Part shown: one piece after another, positions 34,970 to 44,400 of the stretch
Position numbering within the stretch: position 1 is the stretch's first letter
Layout of the letters: the number at the start of each line of letters is the position of its first letter
Assembly: GCF_001045455.1 (NCBI RefSeq)
Contig: NZ_LFNE01000002.1
Location: 1-64,000, forward strand
DNA: 64,000 nucleotides
Source: Chryseobacterium sp. FH2
GTDB lineage: Bacteria; Bacteroidota; Bacteroidia; Flavobacteriales; Weeksellaceae
Direction of reading: 5' to 3'
Notes under the pieces: generated by a model
Seen by the model: only the letters and a program-made list of their open reading frames with translations
What the model was told of the DNA's origin: nothing
Databases searched by the model: none
Made by a program: the position numbers and the translations under genes

Positions 34970-37303
34970 ATGGAGGATTATCTGAAAGGACTGAATGAAT
35001 CACAATTTGAAGCTGTTACCACATTACAAGGACCTTTAATGGTACTTGCGGGAGCGGGTTCGGGGAAAACGCGTGTATTAACAATGCGTATTGCCCATCT
35101 GATCACAAATGGAGTGGACCCTTTCAATATTCTGGCATTAACCTTTACCAATAAAGCGGCAAAGGAAATGAAAGAACGTATTGCAAAAGTAGTAGGACAA
35201 AGCAATGCAAGAAGCCTTTGGATGGGTACTTTTCACTCGGTTTTTGCAAGGATTTTGAGGATTGAAGGTCATTATTTGGGATATCCTTCCAATTTTACGA
35301 TTTATGATCAGCAGGATGCACTTAACGTTATCAGAAAAGTCATCAAAGACATGAATATTGATGCTGATTTATATAAACCTAAAAAAGTCCAGTCGAGAAT
35401 TTCAACGTACAAAAATAATCTGATTACCGTAAAAGCTTATTACAATAATCCTGAACTCATGGAAGCTGATGAAAAAGCTAATATGAAATTCATCGGGCAG
35501 ATTTATCAGAAATATGTAGAGCAATGTTTCAAAAACGGGGCAATGGATTTTGATGATTTGCTGTTAAAAACTAACGAATTATTGACTCGCTTTCCGGAAG
35601 TTTTAGCTAAATATCAAGACAGGTTCAGATATATTTTGGTAGATGAGTACCAGGATACTAACCATTCTCAGTATCTTATCGTTAAAGCTTTGGCTTCAAA
35701 GTTTGAAAATATTTGCGTGGTAGGGGATGATGCTCAGTCGATTTACTCTTTCCGTGGTGCAAATATTTATAATATCTTAAACTTTAAAAAGGATTATCCT
35801 GACGCAGTTACTGTTTCGCTGGAACAAAATTATCGTTCGACACAAAATATCGTAAATGCAGCGAATGCCGTAATAGCGAAAAATCTTCAGCAGTTCAAAA
35901 AAAATGTTTTCAGTGAAAATGAAGAAGGTGATAAGATAAAAGTGTATCGCTCACTTTCTGATGCTGATGAGGCAAACTTCGTGGCCGGAAATATCTGGGA
36001 AACCCGGAACAGAGAACAAAGAAAATATAGCGATTTCGCAATTCTATATAGAACAAATTCTCAGACGCGTGCTTTTGAAGATGCTTTGAGACGCAAAAAT
36101 ATTCCTTACAAAGTGTATGGAGGTTTGTCTTTTTACCAAAGAAAAGAAGTGAAAGATTTAATCGCTTATCTTCGTCTTTTGGTAAATGAGAATGATTCCG
36201 AAGCCCTAATGAGAATCATCAATTATCCGGCAAGAGGAATTGGTGAAACGACTCAAAACAAGTTGATTGTTTTTGCAGATAATCAAAATGTACCCGTTTC
36301 AGCAATATTGGCGAATCTTCCGATGTATGCGCCTCAATTGGGATTAAACAACGGAGTTTTAAACAAATTGAACGACTTCTGGTCAATGATTAAAGCCTTT
36401 CAGGTATTATTAAAAACCGAAACGGCTTACAATGTTGCGATGGAGGTGGCAAAACGAAGTGGTTTAATCAAATTCTTAAAAGATGACCAGACTCCGGAAG
36501 GAATTTCCCGTGTAGAAAACGTTCAGGAATTAATGAACTCAATGCAGGGGTTTATCGAAGAACAGATGCAGCTGGAAGACGGAGATCCGAGTTTGCCGAA
36601 TTTCCTTGAAAATATTGCGCTTTCCGCAGATACACAGAATAAAGATGATGAGGAAGAGATGGTTTCGTTAATGACTATTCACCTTTCAAAAGGTCTTGAG
36701 TTCCCTGTGGTTCATTTGGTTGGTTTGGAAGAAAATCTTTTCCCAAGTTTTATGAGTTCGGCAACCAGAGAGGATCTGGAGGAAGAAAGACGGTTATTCT
36801 ATGTTGCTTTGACAAGAGCTGAAAAACAGGCCTTTTTTTCTTATGCAGTTTCGCGTTTCCAGTGGGGGAAAATTACGGATGCAGAACCCTCAAGATTTTT
36901 AAATGAAATAGACGAAGAATACATTGAATTTGTAAATCCTGCCATTGAAAAAAGATTTATTAACAATGCAGGTATAAAATCAAATATTTTTGACGAACAT
37001 CCTTCTGAAATGAGAAGCTTCAAAAGAGTGGAAAAGAAAACAATTGAAAGAAGTGATAATTCTAAACCAATAGCTGAACCTCGTAAACTGAAACCTGTAG
37101 CTACAGCGAAAATTATTAATCCAAGTGGGGCTTCTTCGCAGGATATTGAAGTAGGTGATAAAGTACGTCACGATAGATTCGGTATTGGGGAGGTTACTTT
37201 CCTTGACGGGACAGATCCTCAGAATATCAAAGCAAAGGTTGTTTTTATGCATGAAGGCGAGAAAAATCTTATCCTAAAGTTTGCTAAACTAACCAAAATT
37301 TAA
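34970..37303 (+). CDS. UvrD/PcrA-family ATP-dependent DNA helicase (Rep-like, superfamily 1)
   Basis: 777 aa; 3'-5' helicase in excision repair and replication-fork clearance. Walker A AGAGSGKTR at 27-35, Walker B DEYQDTN near 226-232, motif III GDDAQSIYSFRGA, motif IV QNYRST, motif V TIHLSKGLEF and motif VI YVALTRA are all present. The C-terminal VGDKVRHDRFGIGEVT is the Tudor-like RNA-polymerase-binding segment of PcrA/UvrD. Length is somewhat longer than E. coli UvrD (720). Divergent from the M16 pair. Confidence 0.95.
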   Translation: MEDYLKGLNESQFEAVTTLQGPLMVLAGAGSGKTRVLTMRIAHLITNGVDPFNILALTFTNKAAKEMKERIAKVVGQSNARSLWMGTFHSVFARILRIEGHYLGYPSNFTIYDQQDALNVIRKVIKDMNIDADLYKPKKVQSRISTYKNNLITVKAYYNNPELMEADEKANMKFIGQIYQKYVEQCFKNGAMDFDDLLLKTNELLTRFPEVLAKYQDRFRYILVDEYQDTNHSQYLIVKALASKFENICVVGDDAQSIYSFRGANIYNILNFKKDYPDAVTVSLEQNYRSTQNIVNAANAVIAKNLQQFKKNVFSENEEGDKIKVYRSLSDADEANFVAGNIWETRNREQRKYSDFAILYRTNSQTRAFEDALRRKNIPYKVYGGLSFYQRKEVKDLIAYLRLLVNENDSEALMRIINYPARGIGETTQNKLIVFADNQNVPVSAILANLPMYAPQLGLNNGVLNKLNDFWSMIKAFQVLLKTETAYNVAMEVAKRSGLIKFLKDDQTPEGISRVENVQELMNSMQGFIEEQMQLEDGDPSLPNFLENIALSADTQNKDDEEEMVSLMTIHLSKGLEFPVVHLVGLEENLFPSFMSSATREDLEEERRLFYVALTRAEKQAFFSYAVSRFQWGKITDAEPSRFLNEIDEEYIEFVNPAIEKRFINNAGIKSNIFDEHPSEMRSFKRVEKKTIERSDNSKPIAEPRKLKPVATAKIINPSGASSQDIEVGDKVRHDRFGIGEVTFLDGTDPQNIKAKVVFMHEGEKNLILKFAKLTKI

Positions 37304-37348
37304 AGTCAGATTTCTAAAAATAGAATAAACAGCATAACATTTTTTGTA

Positions 37349-37383
37349 ATTTATTAGTCTATTAATTTTGTAGACTAATAAAT
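37349..37383 (+). promoter_or_regulatory. 13-bp palindrome over the receptor promoter
   Basis: ATTTATTAGTCTA (37349-37361) and TAGACTAATAAAT (37371-37383) form a perfect inverted repeat. The 9-nt spacer holds TAATTTTG (37363-37370), a perfect TAnnTTTG element. Candidate operator for the downstream receptor gene. Confidence 0.6.
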
Positions 37384-37389
37384 ATGATT

Positions 37390-37397
37390 TACTTTTG
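37390..37397 (+). promoter_or_regulatory. second TAnnTTTG element before the large receptor gene
   Basis: TACTTTTG with TTTTG 19 nt upstream (at 37366-37370), an ideal flavobacterial -33/-7 pair. Its -33 lies inside the palindrome spacer. Confidence 0.6.
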
Positions 37398-37439
37398 TCG
37401 CCACAAAAAACATAAATCAAATAATATAACGGAGAATGT

Positions 37440-40139
37440 ATGGGAAATAGAAAGACAATTTTTTCGGCTTCAGTTTTATTTTTCTTAGGAACTTATGCCT
37501 TTGCACAGGAGAAAAAAGATACAGTGAAGACGGCAAATGTAGAAGAAGTAGTAATTTTAGGGTCAAGAAGCGGTGCAAGATCAAAAACAGACAGTCCGGT
37601 TCCGGTAGATGTTTTTAATATAAAAGAATCTTCTATAGTTTTACCTCAAACCAATATTTCACAGATTTTAAATGCAGTGGCACCTTCATTTACATCAACA
37701 ATTCAGACTAATGCAGATGGAACAGATCATTTAGATCCCGCTCAGCTGAGAGGCCTTGGTCCGGATCAGGTTTTGGTTCTGGTAAATGGTAAAAGAAGAC
37801 ACACTTCAGCTTTAGTAAACGTAAACGGAAGTCCGGGAAGAGGAACGGTAGGAACAGATTTGAATGCCATTCCTTCTTTTGCTATCAATAGGATTGAGGT
37901 GTTGAGAGACGGAGCTTCGGCCCAATATGGTTCTGATGCGATTGCAGGAGTCATCAATTTAGGATTAAAAAGAGACACCGGAAAACTGGCAGGCCAATTT
38001 ACTTATGGAGGAAATTTAACACCAACGGCTAACGATCATACAGGAGATTTTGATGGACAAAATATTCAGGTTGATTTGAATTATGGTAATAAAATTGGTA
38101 AAAAAGGGGGCTTTTATAACATTACATGGACTTCGCAATTTAGAAATCCTACTTATAGAGCAGGAACGGAAAGCGGAACAATTTTTAATGCTTACAACGC
38201 CATTGAAAAACGGGCTTTGAATGATGGAGTAAACCTTTCTTCTCTTTTTACAAATATTAATTCAACTCCAAATTCTCAGCAGTTAGTTGATTATATTCAT
38301 CAATACGCTCAAGGTGTAAATTATTTTTCACAAGTTTTTCAAAATCAAATTCAGGGCGCTAATACAATTTCGGCTTTACAGGGGATTTTAAATCAAGATG
38401 TTACCAATCAGGAATTAGATTACAGAGGTCTTTCCAGAAAAGATTACAATATGCAGGTTGGTCAGTCAAAACTGAATAATCATCAGCTTTTCGCCAATAT
38501 TGAAGTTCCGATAAATGACAACTGGAAAGTCTATACGTTCGGTGGATACAGCTACAGAAGCGGAACTTCGGGAGGTTTTTACAGAAAGCCCAATCAGAGC
38601 AGAACTTTTACAGGATTGTATATTGACGGATATTTACCGCAAATCGGGACTGATATTCAGGATTTATCGCTTTCCGCAGGAATTAAAGGAAATTGGGACG
38701 GCTGGAATGTAGATTTCAGTAATACCTTCGGGCAAAACTCTTTCGATTATAATATTCAGAATACAGGAAATACTTCCTTAAGATTTGCTTCTCCAAAGGA
38801 ATTCAATGCAGGGGGATTACGATTTTCTCAGAATACAATCAATTTGGATATTGCTAAAAAATATGATGTCTGGAGTGGAATCAACATAGCTTTCGGAGCA
38901 GAACACCGTTATGAAAATTTCAAAATTACAGCAGGTGAAGAAGCTTCTTATGCAACTTACGACGTCAACGGAAATGTCTGGAATAATACAACTCAACGTC
39001 CGACAGATTTCTTTGGAAATGCTTTAGCCGGGGGATCACAGGTTTTTGCAGGTTTCAGACCGGAAAACGCGGTAGATAAAAACAGACAATCCGTTGCAGG
39101 TTACGCAGATATTGAACTAAATTTTACAGATTGGTTCTTAATAGATGCGGCAGCGAGATATGAAAATTATTCTGATTTTGGTTCTACATTTAATTATAAA
39201 TTAGCTTCAAGAATTAAATTAGCGGATAATTTAAATTTCAGATTTGCAGGTTCTACAGGCTTCAGGGCGCCATCTATTCACCAGATTTATTATAATGTTA
39301 CGTCTACTTTGTATACAGACGGGCAATTGAGAGAAGTGGGGACTTTCAGCAATGATTCTAAAATAGCAGAAGATTTCGGAATTCCAAAATTGAAACAAGA
39401 GACATCAAAGTCTGCAAGTGTAGGTTTTACCTATAAAATTCCGGCTGTTAATTTGACATTTACCGCAGATGGATATTTTACAAGAATTGATGACAGAATT
39501 GTATTAACGGATCAATTTACAGGGCCTTTGGTGACTGCGTTGGGAGTAAACGGGGCACAGTTTTTTGCCAATTCGATTGATACAGAAACGAAAGGTTTAG
39601 ATGTTGTAATCACACATAATGCAAGGTTTTCAGATTTCAAATTAGATAATAATTTTGCAATTAATTTAAATCAGACTCATAAAGTAGGGCAAACACATAC
39701 TTCTCCTAAATTAGAAAGTCTGGGACTGGAAAATACATTCTTTTCAGAAAAATCCAGAGTTTATCTCGAGGAAGCGGTTCCGCGCGTGAAAGCCAGTTTA
39801 TCACACAGCTTAGCCTGGAAAAACGCCAGTTTTTATTTAAGAAATACTTATTTCGGAAAAGTAACCGGAGCTGATATTATCGATGCGAACGGAGATGGAG
39901 TCATTGGTTTTAATGAGCATCAAAAAATTGCAGCTAAGATAATTACAGATGTTTCTGTGGCATATCAGTTTACAAAAAATATAGGTCTTACGCTTGGAGT
40001 AAACAATCTTTTTGATATTTATCCTACGGAAAATCTCCCGGCATCTTCTAATAATGACCAGTTTATCTATTCGCGTTCTACATCGCAGTTTGGGCAAAAC
40101 GGGAGATATGTGTTTTCAAGACTCAACGTCAATTTTTAA
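37440..40139 (+). CDS. TonB-dependent outer-membrane receptor
   Basis: 899 aa. Signal peptide ends TYAFAQ (residue 23); NVEEVVILGSR at 33-43 is the TonB-box/plug start. The plug has LRGLGPDQVLVLVNGKRRH near 102-120 and LRDGASAQYGSDAIAGVIN near 152-170. The rest is a 22-stranded barrel with alternating aromatic residues and a C-terminal GRYVFSRLNVNF ending in Phe, as barrels need. No SusD partner follows, so the ligand is more likely a metal complex or cofactor than a glycan. Followed directly by its own terminator. Confidence 0.93.
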   Translation: MGNRKTIFSASVLFFLGTYAFAQEKKDTVKTANVEEVVILGSRSGARSKTDSPVPVDVFNIKESSIVLPQTNISQILNAVAPSFTSTIQTNADGTDHLDPAQLRGLGPDQVLVLVNGKRRHTSALVNVNGSPGRGTVGTDLNAIPSFAINRIEVLRDGASAQYGSDAIAGVINLGLKRDTGKLAGQFTYGGNLTPTANDHTGDFDGQNIQVDLNYGNKIGKKGGFYNITWTSQFRNPTYRAGTESGTIFNAYNAIEKRALNDGVNLSSLFTNINSTPNSQQLVDYIHQYAQGVNYFSQVFQNQIQGANTISALQGILNQDVTNQELDYRGLSRKDYNMQVGQSKLNNHQLFANIEVPINDNWKVYTFGGYSYRSGTSGGFYRKPNQSRTFTGLYIDGYLPQIGTDIQDLSLSAGIKGNWDGWNVDFSNTFGQNSFDYNIQNTGNTSLRFASPKEFNAGGLRFSQNTINLDIAKKYDVWSGINIAFGAEHRYENFKITAGEEASYATYDVNGNVWNNTTQRPTDFFGNALAGGSQVFAGFRPENAVDKNRQSVAGYADIELNFTDWFLIDAAARYENYSDFGSTFNYKLASRIKLADNLNFRFAGSTGFRAPSIHQIYYNVTSTLYTDGQLREVGTFSNDSKIAEDFGIPKLKQETSKSASVGFTYKIPAVNLTFTADGYFTRIDDRIVLTDQFTGPLVTALGVNGAQFFANSIDTETKGLDVVITHNARFSDFKLDNNFAINLNQTHKVGQTHTSPKLESLGLENTFFSEKSRVYLEEAVPRVKASLSHSLAWKNASFYLRNTYFGKVTGADIIDANGDGVIGFNEHQKIAAKIITDVSVAYQFTKNIGLTLGVNNLFDIYPTENLPASSNNDQFIYSRSTSQFGQNGRYVFSRLNVNF

Positions 40140-40161
40140 AGTGTTTTAAAAATTTCTTCGG

Positions 40162-40194
40162 AACGGACTCAAATTTTTTTGAGTCCGTTTTGTT
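40162..40194 (+). terminator. terminator of the large receptor gene
   Basis: Stem AACGGACTCAAA/TTTGAGTCCGTT, short T loop, then TTTGTTT. Confidence 0.9.
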
Positions 40195-40279
40195 TATAAT
40201 ACAATAAGAGATTTTAATTATTGCTCAAATTGGGACAATATGAATTTCGTATATTTAAAACTTTAAAAAGTTTTCCGAT

Positions 40280-41098
40280 ATGCAAAAAATTCTGATTTTT
40301 TTAGTTGTAGCTTTATTTTCAACACCTCTTTTTTCTCAGGAATATATTACGGCAAATAATATTCACTATTATGATGAAAGGACAAGCAGATCTGATGTCT
40401 ATATTAATGAAAGATGTGTTTTAGATATGTATGTCCCAAAAAATGTGAAAAACTTTCCTACTGTCATTTGGTTTCACGGTGGAGGATTAACGGGCGGGCA
40501 GAAAGAAATTCCGGAAGCACTGAAAAATAAAGGAATTGCTGTGGTTGGAGTAAACTACAGGCTTTCACCAAAAGTAAGTGCACCAAAATATATTGAAGAT
40601 GCAGCTGCTGCTTCGGCCTGGGTTTTTAATAATATCAAAAAGTACGGAGGAAGTGAAGATTTAATCTTTATTTCGGGACATTCTGCGGGAGGCTATCTTG
40701 CCACAATGGTTGGTCTGAATAAATCTTATCTCGAAAAATATGGGATTGACGCCAATAAATTTGCAAGTATCATTCCGTTCAGCGGACAAATGATTTCTCA
40801 TTTTACAATCAGAAAAGAGCAGGGAATTGATGAGTTGGATGCCAGAATTGATGAGATGGCTCCCCTCCATTTTATCAGGAAAGATGCTCCGCCCTTGCTT
40901 TTGATAACGGGAGATCGCGAAAAGGAATTGTTGGGGAGGTATGAGGAAAATGCCTACATGATGAGAATGATGAAATTGAAAGGGCATAAAGAAACAACGC
41001 TTTACGAATTAGACGGTTTTGATCATGTCGGAATGGCTGAGCCTGCATTTCCTTTGCTTTTGAATGAAATTAAAAGAATTGAGAAACTAAAGAAATAA
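40280..41098 (+). CDS. secreted alpha/beta hydrolase (esterase/lipase-like)
   Basis: 272 aa with a signal peptide cut near LFSQ (residue 20). Oxyanion-hole HGGG at 66-69 and nucleophile elbow GHSAGG at 133-138 (Ser135) are those of the HSL/BD-FAE esterase group. The acid is likely Asp near LLITGDRE and the His is in GFDHVGMAE near 250. Periplasmic or secreted; substrate unknown. A second exported hydrolase of the same group is at 41960-42979. Confidence 0.87.
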   Translation: MQKILIFLVVALFSTPLFSQEYITANNIHYYDERTSRSDVYINERCVLDMYVPKNVKNFPTVIWFHGGGLTGGQKEIPEALKNKGIAVVGVNYRLSPKVSAPKYIEDAAAASAWVFNNIKKYGGSEDLIFISGHSAGGYLATMVGLNKSYLEKYGIDANKFASIIPFSGQMISHFTIRKEQGIDELDARIDEMAPLHFIRKDAPPLLLITGDREKELLGRYEENAYMMRMMKLKGHKETTLYELDGFDHVGMAEPAFPLLLNEIKRIEKLKK

Positions 41099-41121
41099 AA
41101 GTTTCATAATTATTAAAATAT

Positions 41122-41144
41122 TAGCTTTGCAAAATTTACTTTTG
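41122..41144 (+). promoter_or_regulatory. tandem TAnnTTTG elements before the phospholipase D-like gene
   Basis: TAGCTTTG (41122-41129) and TACTTTTG (41137-41144), 48-63 nt upstream of the ATG. Confidence 0.5.
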
Positions 41145-41191
41145 CAGAGTTTTTTATTCTTACAAATGTGATTTAAAATTTATTTCGTGAT

Positions 41192-41959
41192 ATGGGAACG
41201 TTCTACAACAATGCAGTCTGTGATATTTATATAGGAAAAGGTGCGGGTGCAAAGCTGATGCAGGATATAAGGAATGCAAAGAGAAATGTAAAAATTGTCT
41301 CGCCTTATCTTTCTCCTTTTTTAATTAAAGAATTGATTTATCTTCACTCAAAAGGTATTAATATCAGATTAGTTACAAGCGATGAAATCGAAGATTTTTA
41401 TGGATATGACAAGAATATTCACAAGCTGATTATTCAAAATAAGCATATTGATGAAAAGGCGAAAGAAACACGGGATAATCTTGTCAGCTTATCAGGAACA
41501 CTGCTTTTTGCAATGATAGGGCTTGGTGTGGTTTTGATTCCTTTAATTTATCTTTTCAACAACTTTACATTGGTATATGGTTTTATCATCATTGCTGTGA
41601 TGTTTTTTGTGAGAGATTTTATCGTTAAAAAAATTAAAAAAACGAAAGTTTATCATTATACCTATAAACAGCTATTTCCTTTTAAGGTGTTTGTTTCTCC
41701 CAATAGCGGGAATTCTTTCAATACAACTTTCATTCATAGTAAAATTTATATTATTGATGATGAAATTGCTTATATGGGCTCCCTTAATTTTACGGGAAGT
41801 GGTGTAAAGGAAAACCATGAAACAAGAATCAGGACTTCCGATCCGAATGCTGTTGCCAAAATCATAGAAGAAGTAAAAGAGGTTTTTTACAACTCAAATC
41901 TGGCAGAAAGGGATATTCAGTTTTGGGGAAGTCAGTTGTATGAAGAGCCTGTCAATTAG
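41192..41959 (+). CDS. phospholipase D-like domain membrane protein
   Basis: 255 aa. A single HKD motif is present: His182, Lys184, Asp189, then GSLNF at 196-200. A two-helix membrane hairpin (about 98-120 and 124-143) splits the domain, so the catalytic half probably faces the cytosol. The first half (IVSPYLSPFLIKELIYLHSKG) is PLD-like but lacks a full HKD. Such proteins act on phospholipids or nucleic acids and usually dimerise to build the active site. Its stop abuts the convergent esterase stop with no gap. Confidence 0.85.
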   Translation: MGTFYNNAVCDIYIGKGAGAKLMQDIRNAKRNVKIVSPYLSPFLIKELIYLHSKGINIRLVTSDEIEDFYGYDKNIHKLIIQNKHIDEKAKETRDNLVSLSGTLLFAMIGLGVVLIPLIYLFNNFTLVYGFIIIAVMFFVRDFIVKKIKKTKVYHYTYKQLFPFKVFVSPNSGNSFNTTFIHSKIYIIDDEIAYMGSLNFTGSGVKENHETRIRTSDPNAVAKIIEEVKEVFYNSNLAERDIQFWGSQLYEEPVN

Positions 41960-42979
41960 TTATTTTTTCTGAGCAATAATAAAGTTCACCATTTCATCTG
42001 CAAGTTCGTCTAAATATGCTTTATTTGTGGTTCTGAAACCGTGATTTCCATCTTCCACAATTGTCAGAGAACTTTGGATATTTTCTTTTTTAAGCTTTCT
42101 TTCAAGCTTTTTAGACTGGCTCATCGGGACGATTTTGTCTTTATTTCCCTGCAGAATTAAAGTAGGAATTCCGTGGCCAGCATACGTCATCGGAGAAATT
42201 GTTTTGAAATAATCTACCACTTTTCTTTTGTCTGTTTTTATTTCATATCCTGAAATTCCACGGATCAGATTTTCTCTCAGTTCCACAATTCTTTTAGAGA
42301 ATAATCCCACAAAAAATACAGGAACTTTTCCAATTCTGGTAAGCAGAAGTTTGTTTAAATCCGTTGGACCAAAATTATCAACAACGTAATTTACTTTCGC
42401 GGAATATGTTGCTAATTCAGGATCGCCTACAAATTCGTCATCTTGTGTATAAGCAGCCAATAAAGAAAGATGAGATCCTGCTGAAACACCGAAAAGCCCA
42501 ATATTATTGCTGTCAAAATTATACTTGTCAGCATTTTTTCTTACCCATCTTATAGCATCTTTAGTATCATTTATCGGAGCCGGAAAATGAATGTCTTTAC
42601 TTACCAGGGTATAATCGATGCTGATGACAGCATATTGTTTTTCTACTAATTTTAGAATGGTATTTTCAATATACGTATCTGCATGAATGATTTTATTACC
42701 GCCAACCCAGCCGCCGCCATGAATATAAATGACAACAGGCAATTTTTCTGTCAAATTATTTTTTGGTTTGTAAATGTCCAGAAGAATTGCATCTCCTTTT
42801 TCACTGGTTTTATAGGTTATATTTTCAGAAAAAAGTGTTTTTTCAGGAAGAACTGTACTTTTCGGAGATTTTGATTCAATTTGATCTTGAGAATAACCTA
42901 GATTAAATAAGCCCAGAAAAAATAAAAAAAACAGGTTTATAGAAAACCCGTAAATTATTTTATTATTAAATGATTTCAT
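41960..42979 (-). CDS. exported alpha/beta hydrolase (BD-FAE-like esterase)
   Basis: 339 aa with a signal/anchor segment up to about residue 31 (GYSQD). HGGGWVGG near 87-94 forms the oxyanion hole and GVSAGSHL near 166-173 holds the nucleophile Ser. Acid and base are in LQGNKDKIVP and VEDGNHGF. Length is in family range. Convergent, with no gap, to the phospholipase D-like gene, and with no terminator between them. Substrate unknown; feruloyl or acetyl esters are typical of the BD-FAE group. Confidence 0.88.
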   Translation of the reverse strand: MKSFNNKIIYGFSINLFFLFFLGLFNLGYSQDQIESKSPKSTVLPEKTLFSENITYKTSEKGDAILLDIYKPKNNLTEKLPVVIYIHGGGWVGGNKIIHADTYIENTILKLVEKQYAVISIDYTLVSKDIHFPAPINDTKDAIRWVRKNADKYNFDSNNIGLFGVSAGSHLSLLAAYTQDDEFVGDPELATYSAKVNYVVDNFGPTDLNKLLLTRIGKVPVFFVGLFSKRIVELRENLIRGISGYEIKTDKRKVVDYFKTISPMTYAGHGIPTLILQGNKDKIVPMSQSKKLERKLKKENIQSSLTIVEDGNHGFRTTNKAYLDELADEMVNFIIAQKK

Positions 42980-42999
42980 AGATTATTTTTTAAGCGATG

Positions 43000-43383
43000 T
43001 TATTTTACTAACTCCTCAAAAAGTTTACCAAAAGTCTTTTCCAGATCTTTAGACTTTCCGGGATGAGGTCTTGAAGTTTGCACGACAGAACTTCTCACAG
43101 CCGTTAACCAACGAAAACGTTCAGGAATTTCAAATTGTGCAATTGGCCCTCCCTCTTTATTTCCTTCTGCTATTTTTTTGAAACTTTCAAGGTTTTGAAT
43201 AATGTCATCATAATCCAGTTTGCTGTGCATTAGTTTGAATTTATCAGGACATAAATAAAATTCTACCTTAATAAATTTTTCCTTTTTAGAAAACATCACC
43301 AATCCTATATTGAAAAACTCTTCTCTCTCAACTTTTGGAACCAAGCGTATTACAGCATATTCGTATATTTTATCCTCTTGCAT
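43000..43383 (-). CDS. DUF3037 protein
   Basis: 127 aa. The YEYAVIRLVPKVEREEFFNIG start is the hallmark of DUF3037, an uncharacterised family. No signal peptide or membrane segment; cytosolic. The gene starts inside the HipA-family gene (14-nt overlap), so the two are translated together. The family often sits next to HipA-like kinases, which suggests a partner or substrate of the kinase. Confidence 0.87.
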   Translation of the reverse strand: MQEDKIYEYAVIRLVPKVEREEFFNIGLVMFSKKEKFIKVEFYLCPDKFKLMHSKLDYDDIIQNLESFKKIAEGNKEGGPIAQFEIPERFRWLTAVRSSVVQTSRPHPGKSKDLEKTFGKLFEELVK

Positions 43384-44143
43384 TTTTGGCTTCGTTTAAA
43401 AAGATTTCAGAATTTTCTAATCGTGTTTTCAAGAAGCTGAAATATATCTCACGGATTTCTTCAGGAGTTTCCTCAGCATCATTCCAATGCAGCCAGTCTT
43501 CGGGAATCAGATTAACAATTTCTCTGAAAATATTTTCGTTTAAAACTTCTTTTGCAAATTTATCTGCTTCGTCCAGCATTTTTGCCTGTGGAAGCAGGAC
43601 ATGATCTTTCACATATTTGAACGGAGTTTTTGCAGCCGCATCAAAATGTTGCCATGAATGATGGAAGTAGAATGATGCTCCGTTGTCAATTACCCACAAT
43701 TCTTTATGCCACATTAAAAGGTTGGTATTTTTAAAAGTACGGTCGATATTGGTAATGAAAGCATCCAGCCAGACGATTTTTGAAGCCAGAAAAGGATCTA
43801 TTTTTATGCTTGAATCATAAGCTATTGAGCCTGAAAGATAATGTAAACCTAAGTTTAGACCTTCCGAAAATTTTAATAAATCCTGAATCTCTTCATCTGC
43901 TTCAGTTCTTCCGAAATCTACATCTAGATTGACAAAAACCAGTTCCGGAATTTTTAATCCCAAAATTTCTGTAATTTTTCCACCTAATAACTCAGAAATC
44001 AGCATTTTAACTCCATGTCCGGCGCCACGGAATTTTAAAACATATTTGAAATCATCATCAGCTTCTGCCAAAGCCGGAAGAGAACCTCCTTCCCGAAGTG
44101 GCAGAATATAACGCATGACGGTTACCGTTCTTAAATCCAACAT
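43370..44143 (-). CDS. HipA-family serine/threonine kinase-like protein
   Basis: 257 aa, far shorter than E. coli HipA (440) because the N-terminal Couple_hipA subdomain is missing. Visible kinase features are Lys37 in YVLKFRG (ATP), the catalytic-loop-like NIDRTFKNTN at 132-141 (Asp134, Asn139), and VIDNG at 151-155 (Mg-binding Asp153). No HipB antitoxin is adjacent; a DUF3037 gene overlaps instead. The promoter TATTTTTG ends 4 nt before the ATG. Activity is a prediction from the retained residues. Confidence 0.83.
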   Translation of the reverse strand: MLDLRTVTVMRYILPLREGGSLPALAEADDDFKYVLKFRGAGHGVKMLISELLGGKITEILGLKIPELVFVNLDVDFGRTEADEEIQDLLKFSEGLNLGLHYLSGSIAYDSSIKIDPFLASKIVWLDAFITNIDRTFKNTNLLMWHKELWVIDNGASFYFHHSWQHFDAAAKTPFKYVKDHVLLPQAKMLDEADKFAKEVLNENIFREIVNLIPEDWLHWNDAEETPEEIREIYFSFLKTRLENSEIFLNEAKNARG

Positions 44144-44147
44144 AGCG

Positions 44148-44155
44148 CAAAAATA
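44148..44155 (-). promoter_or_regulatory. TAnnTTTG promoter element abutting the HipA-like gene
   Basis: TATTTTTG on the minus strand with only CGCT before the ATG; predicts a leaderless mRNA. Confidence 0.55.
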
Positions 44156-44400
44156 AGATTTTACTTTGTGTTTATTTCTATTTTTAATATTTTTAAGTAA
44201 AAATTGATTGTTGAGATATTACAAAAGATACAAAATTTATTTAATACATTTAAGATGCTAGGATTTTGGCAATAATCAAATTGACCATGCAAAATATCTA
44301 TAGATAAATTGAAAACCGCTGATTTTCTTACTCCCTAAAGCAGAACGAAACTAGGAAATATTATGTCTTTTGTAATAGAGCAACAAGTAAAAAGTAAAAT

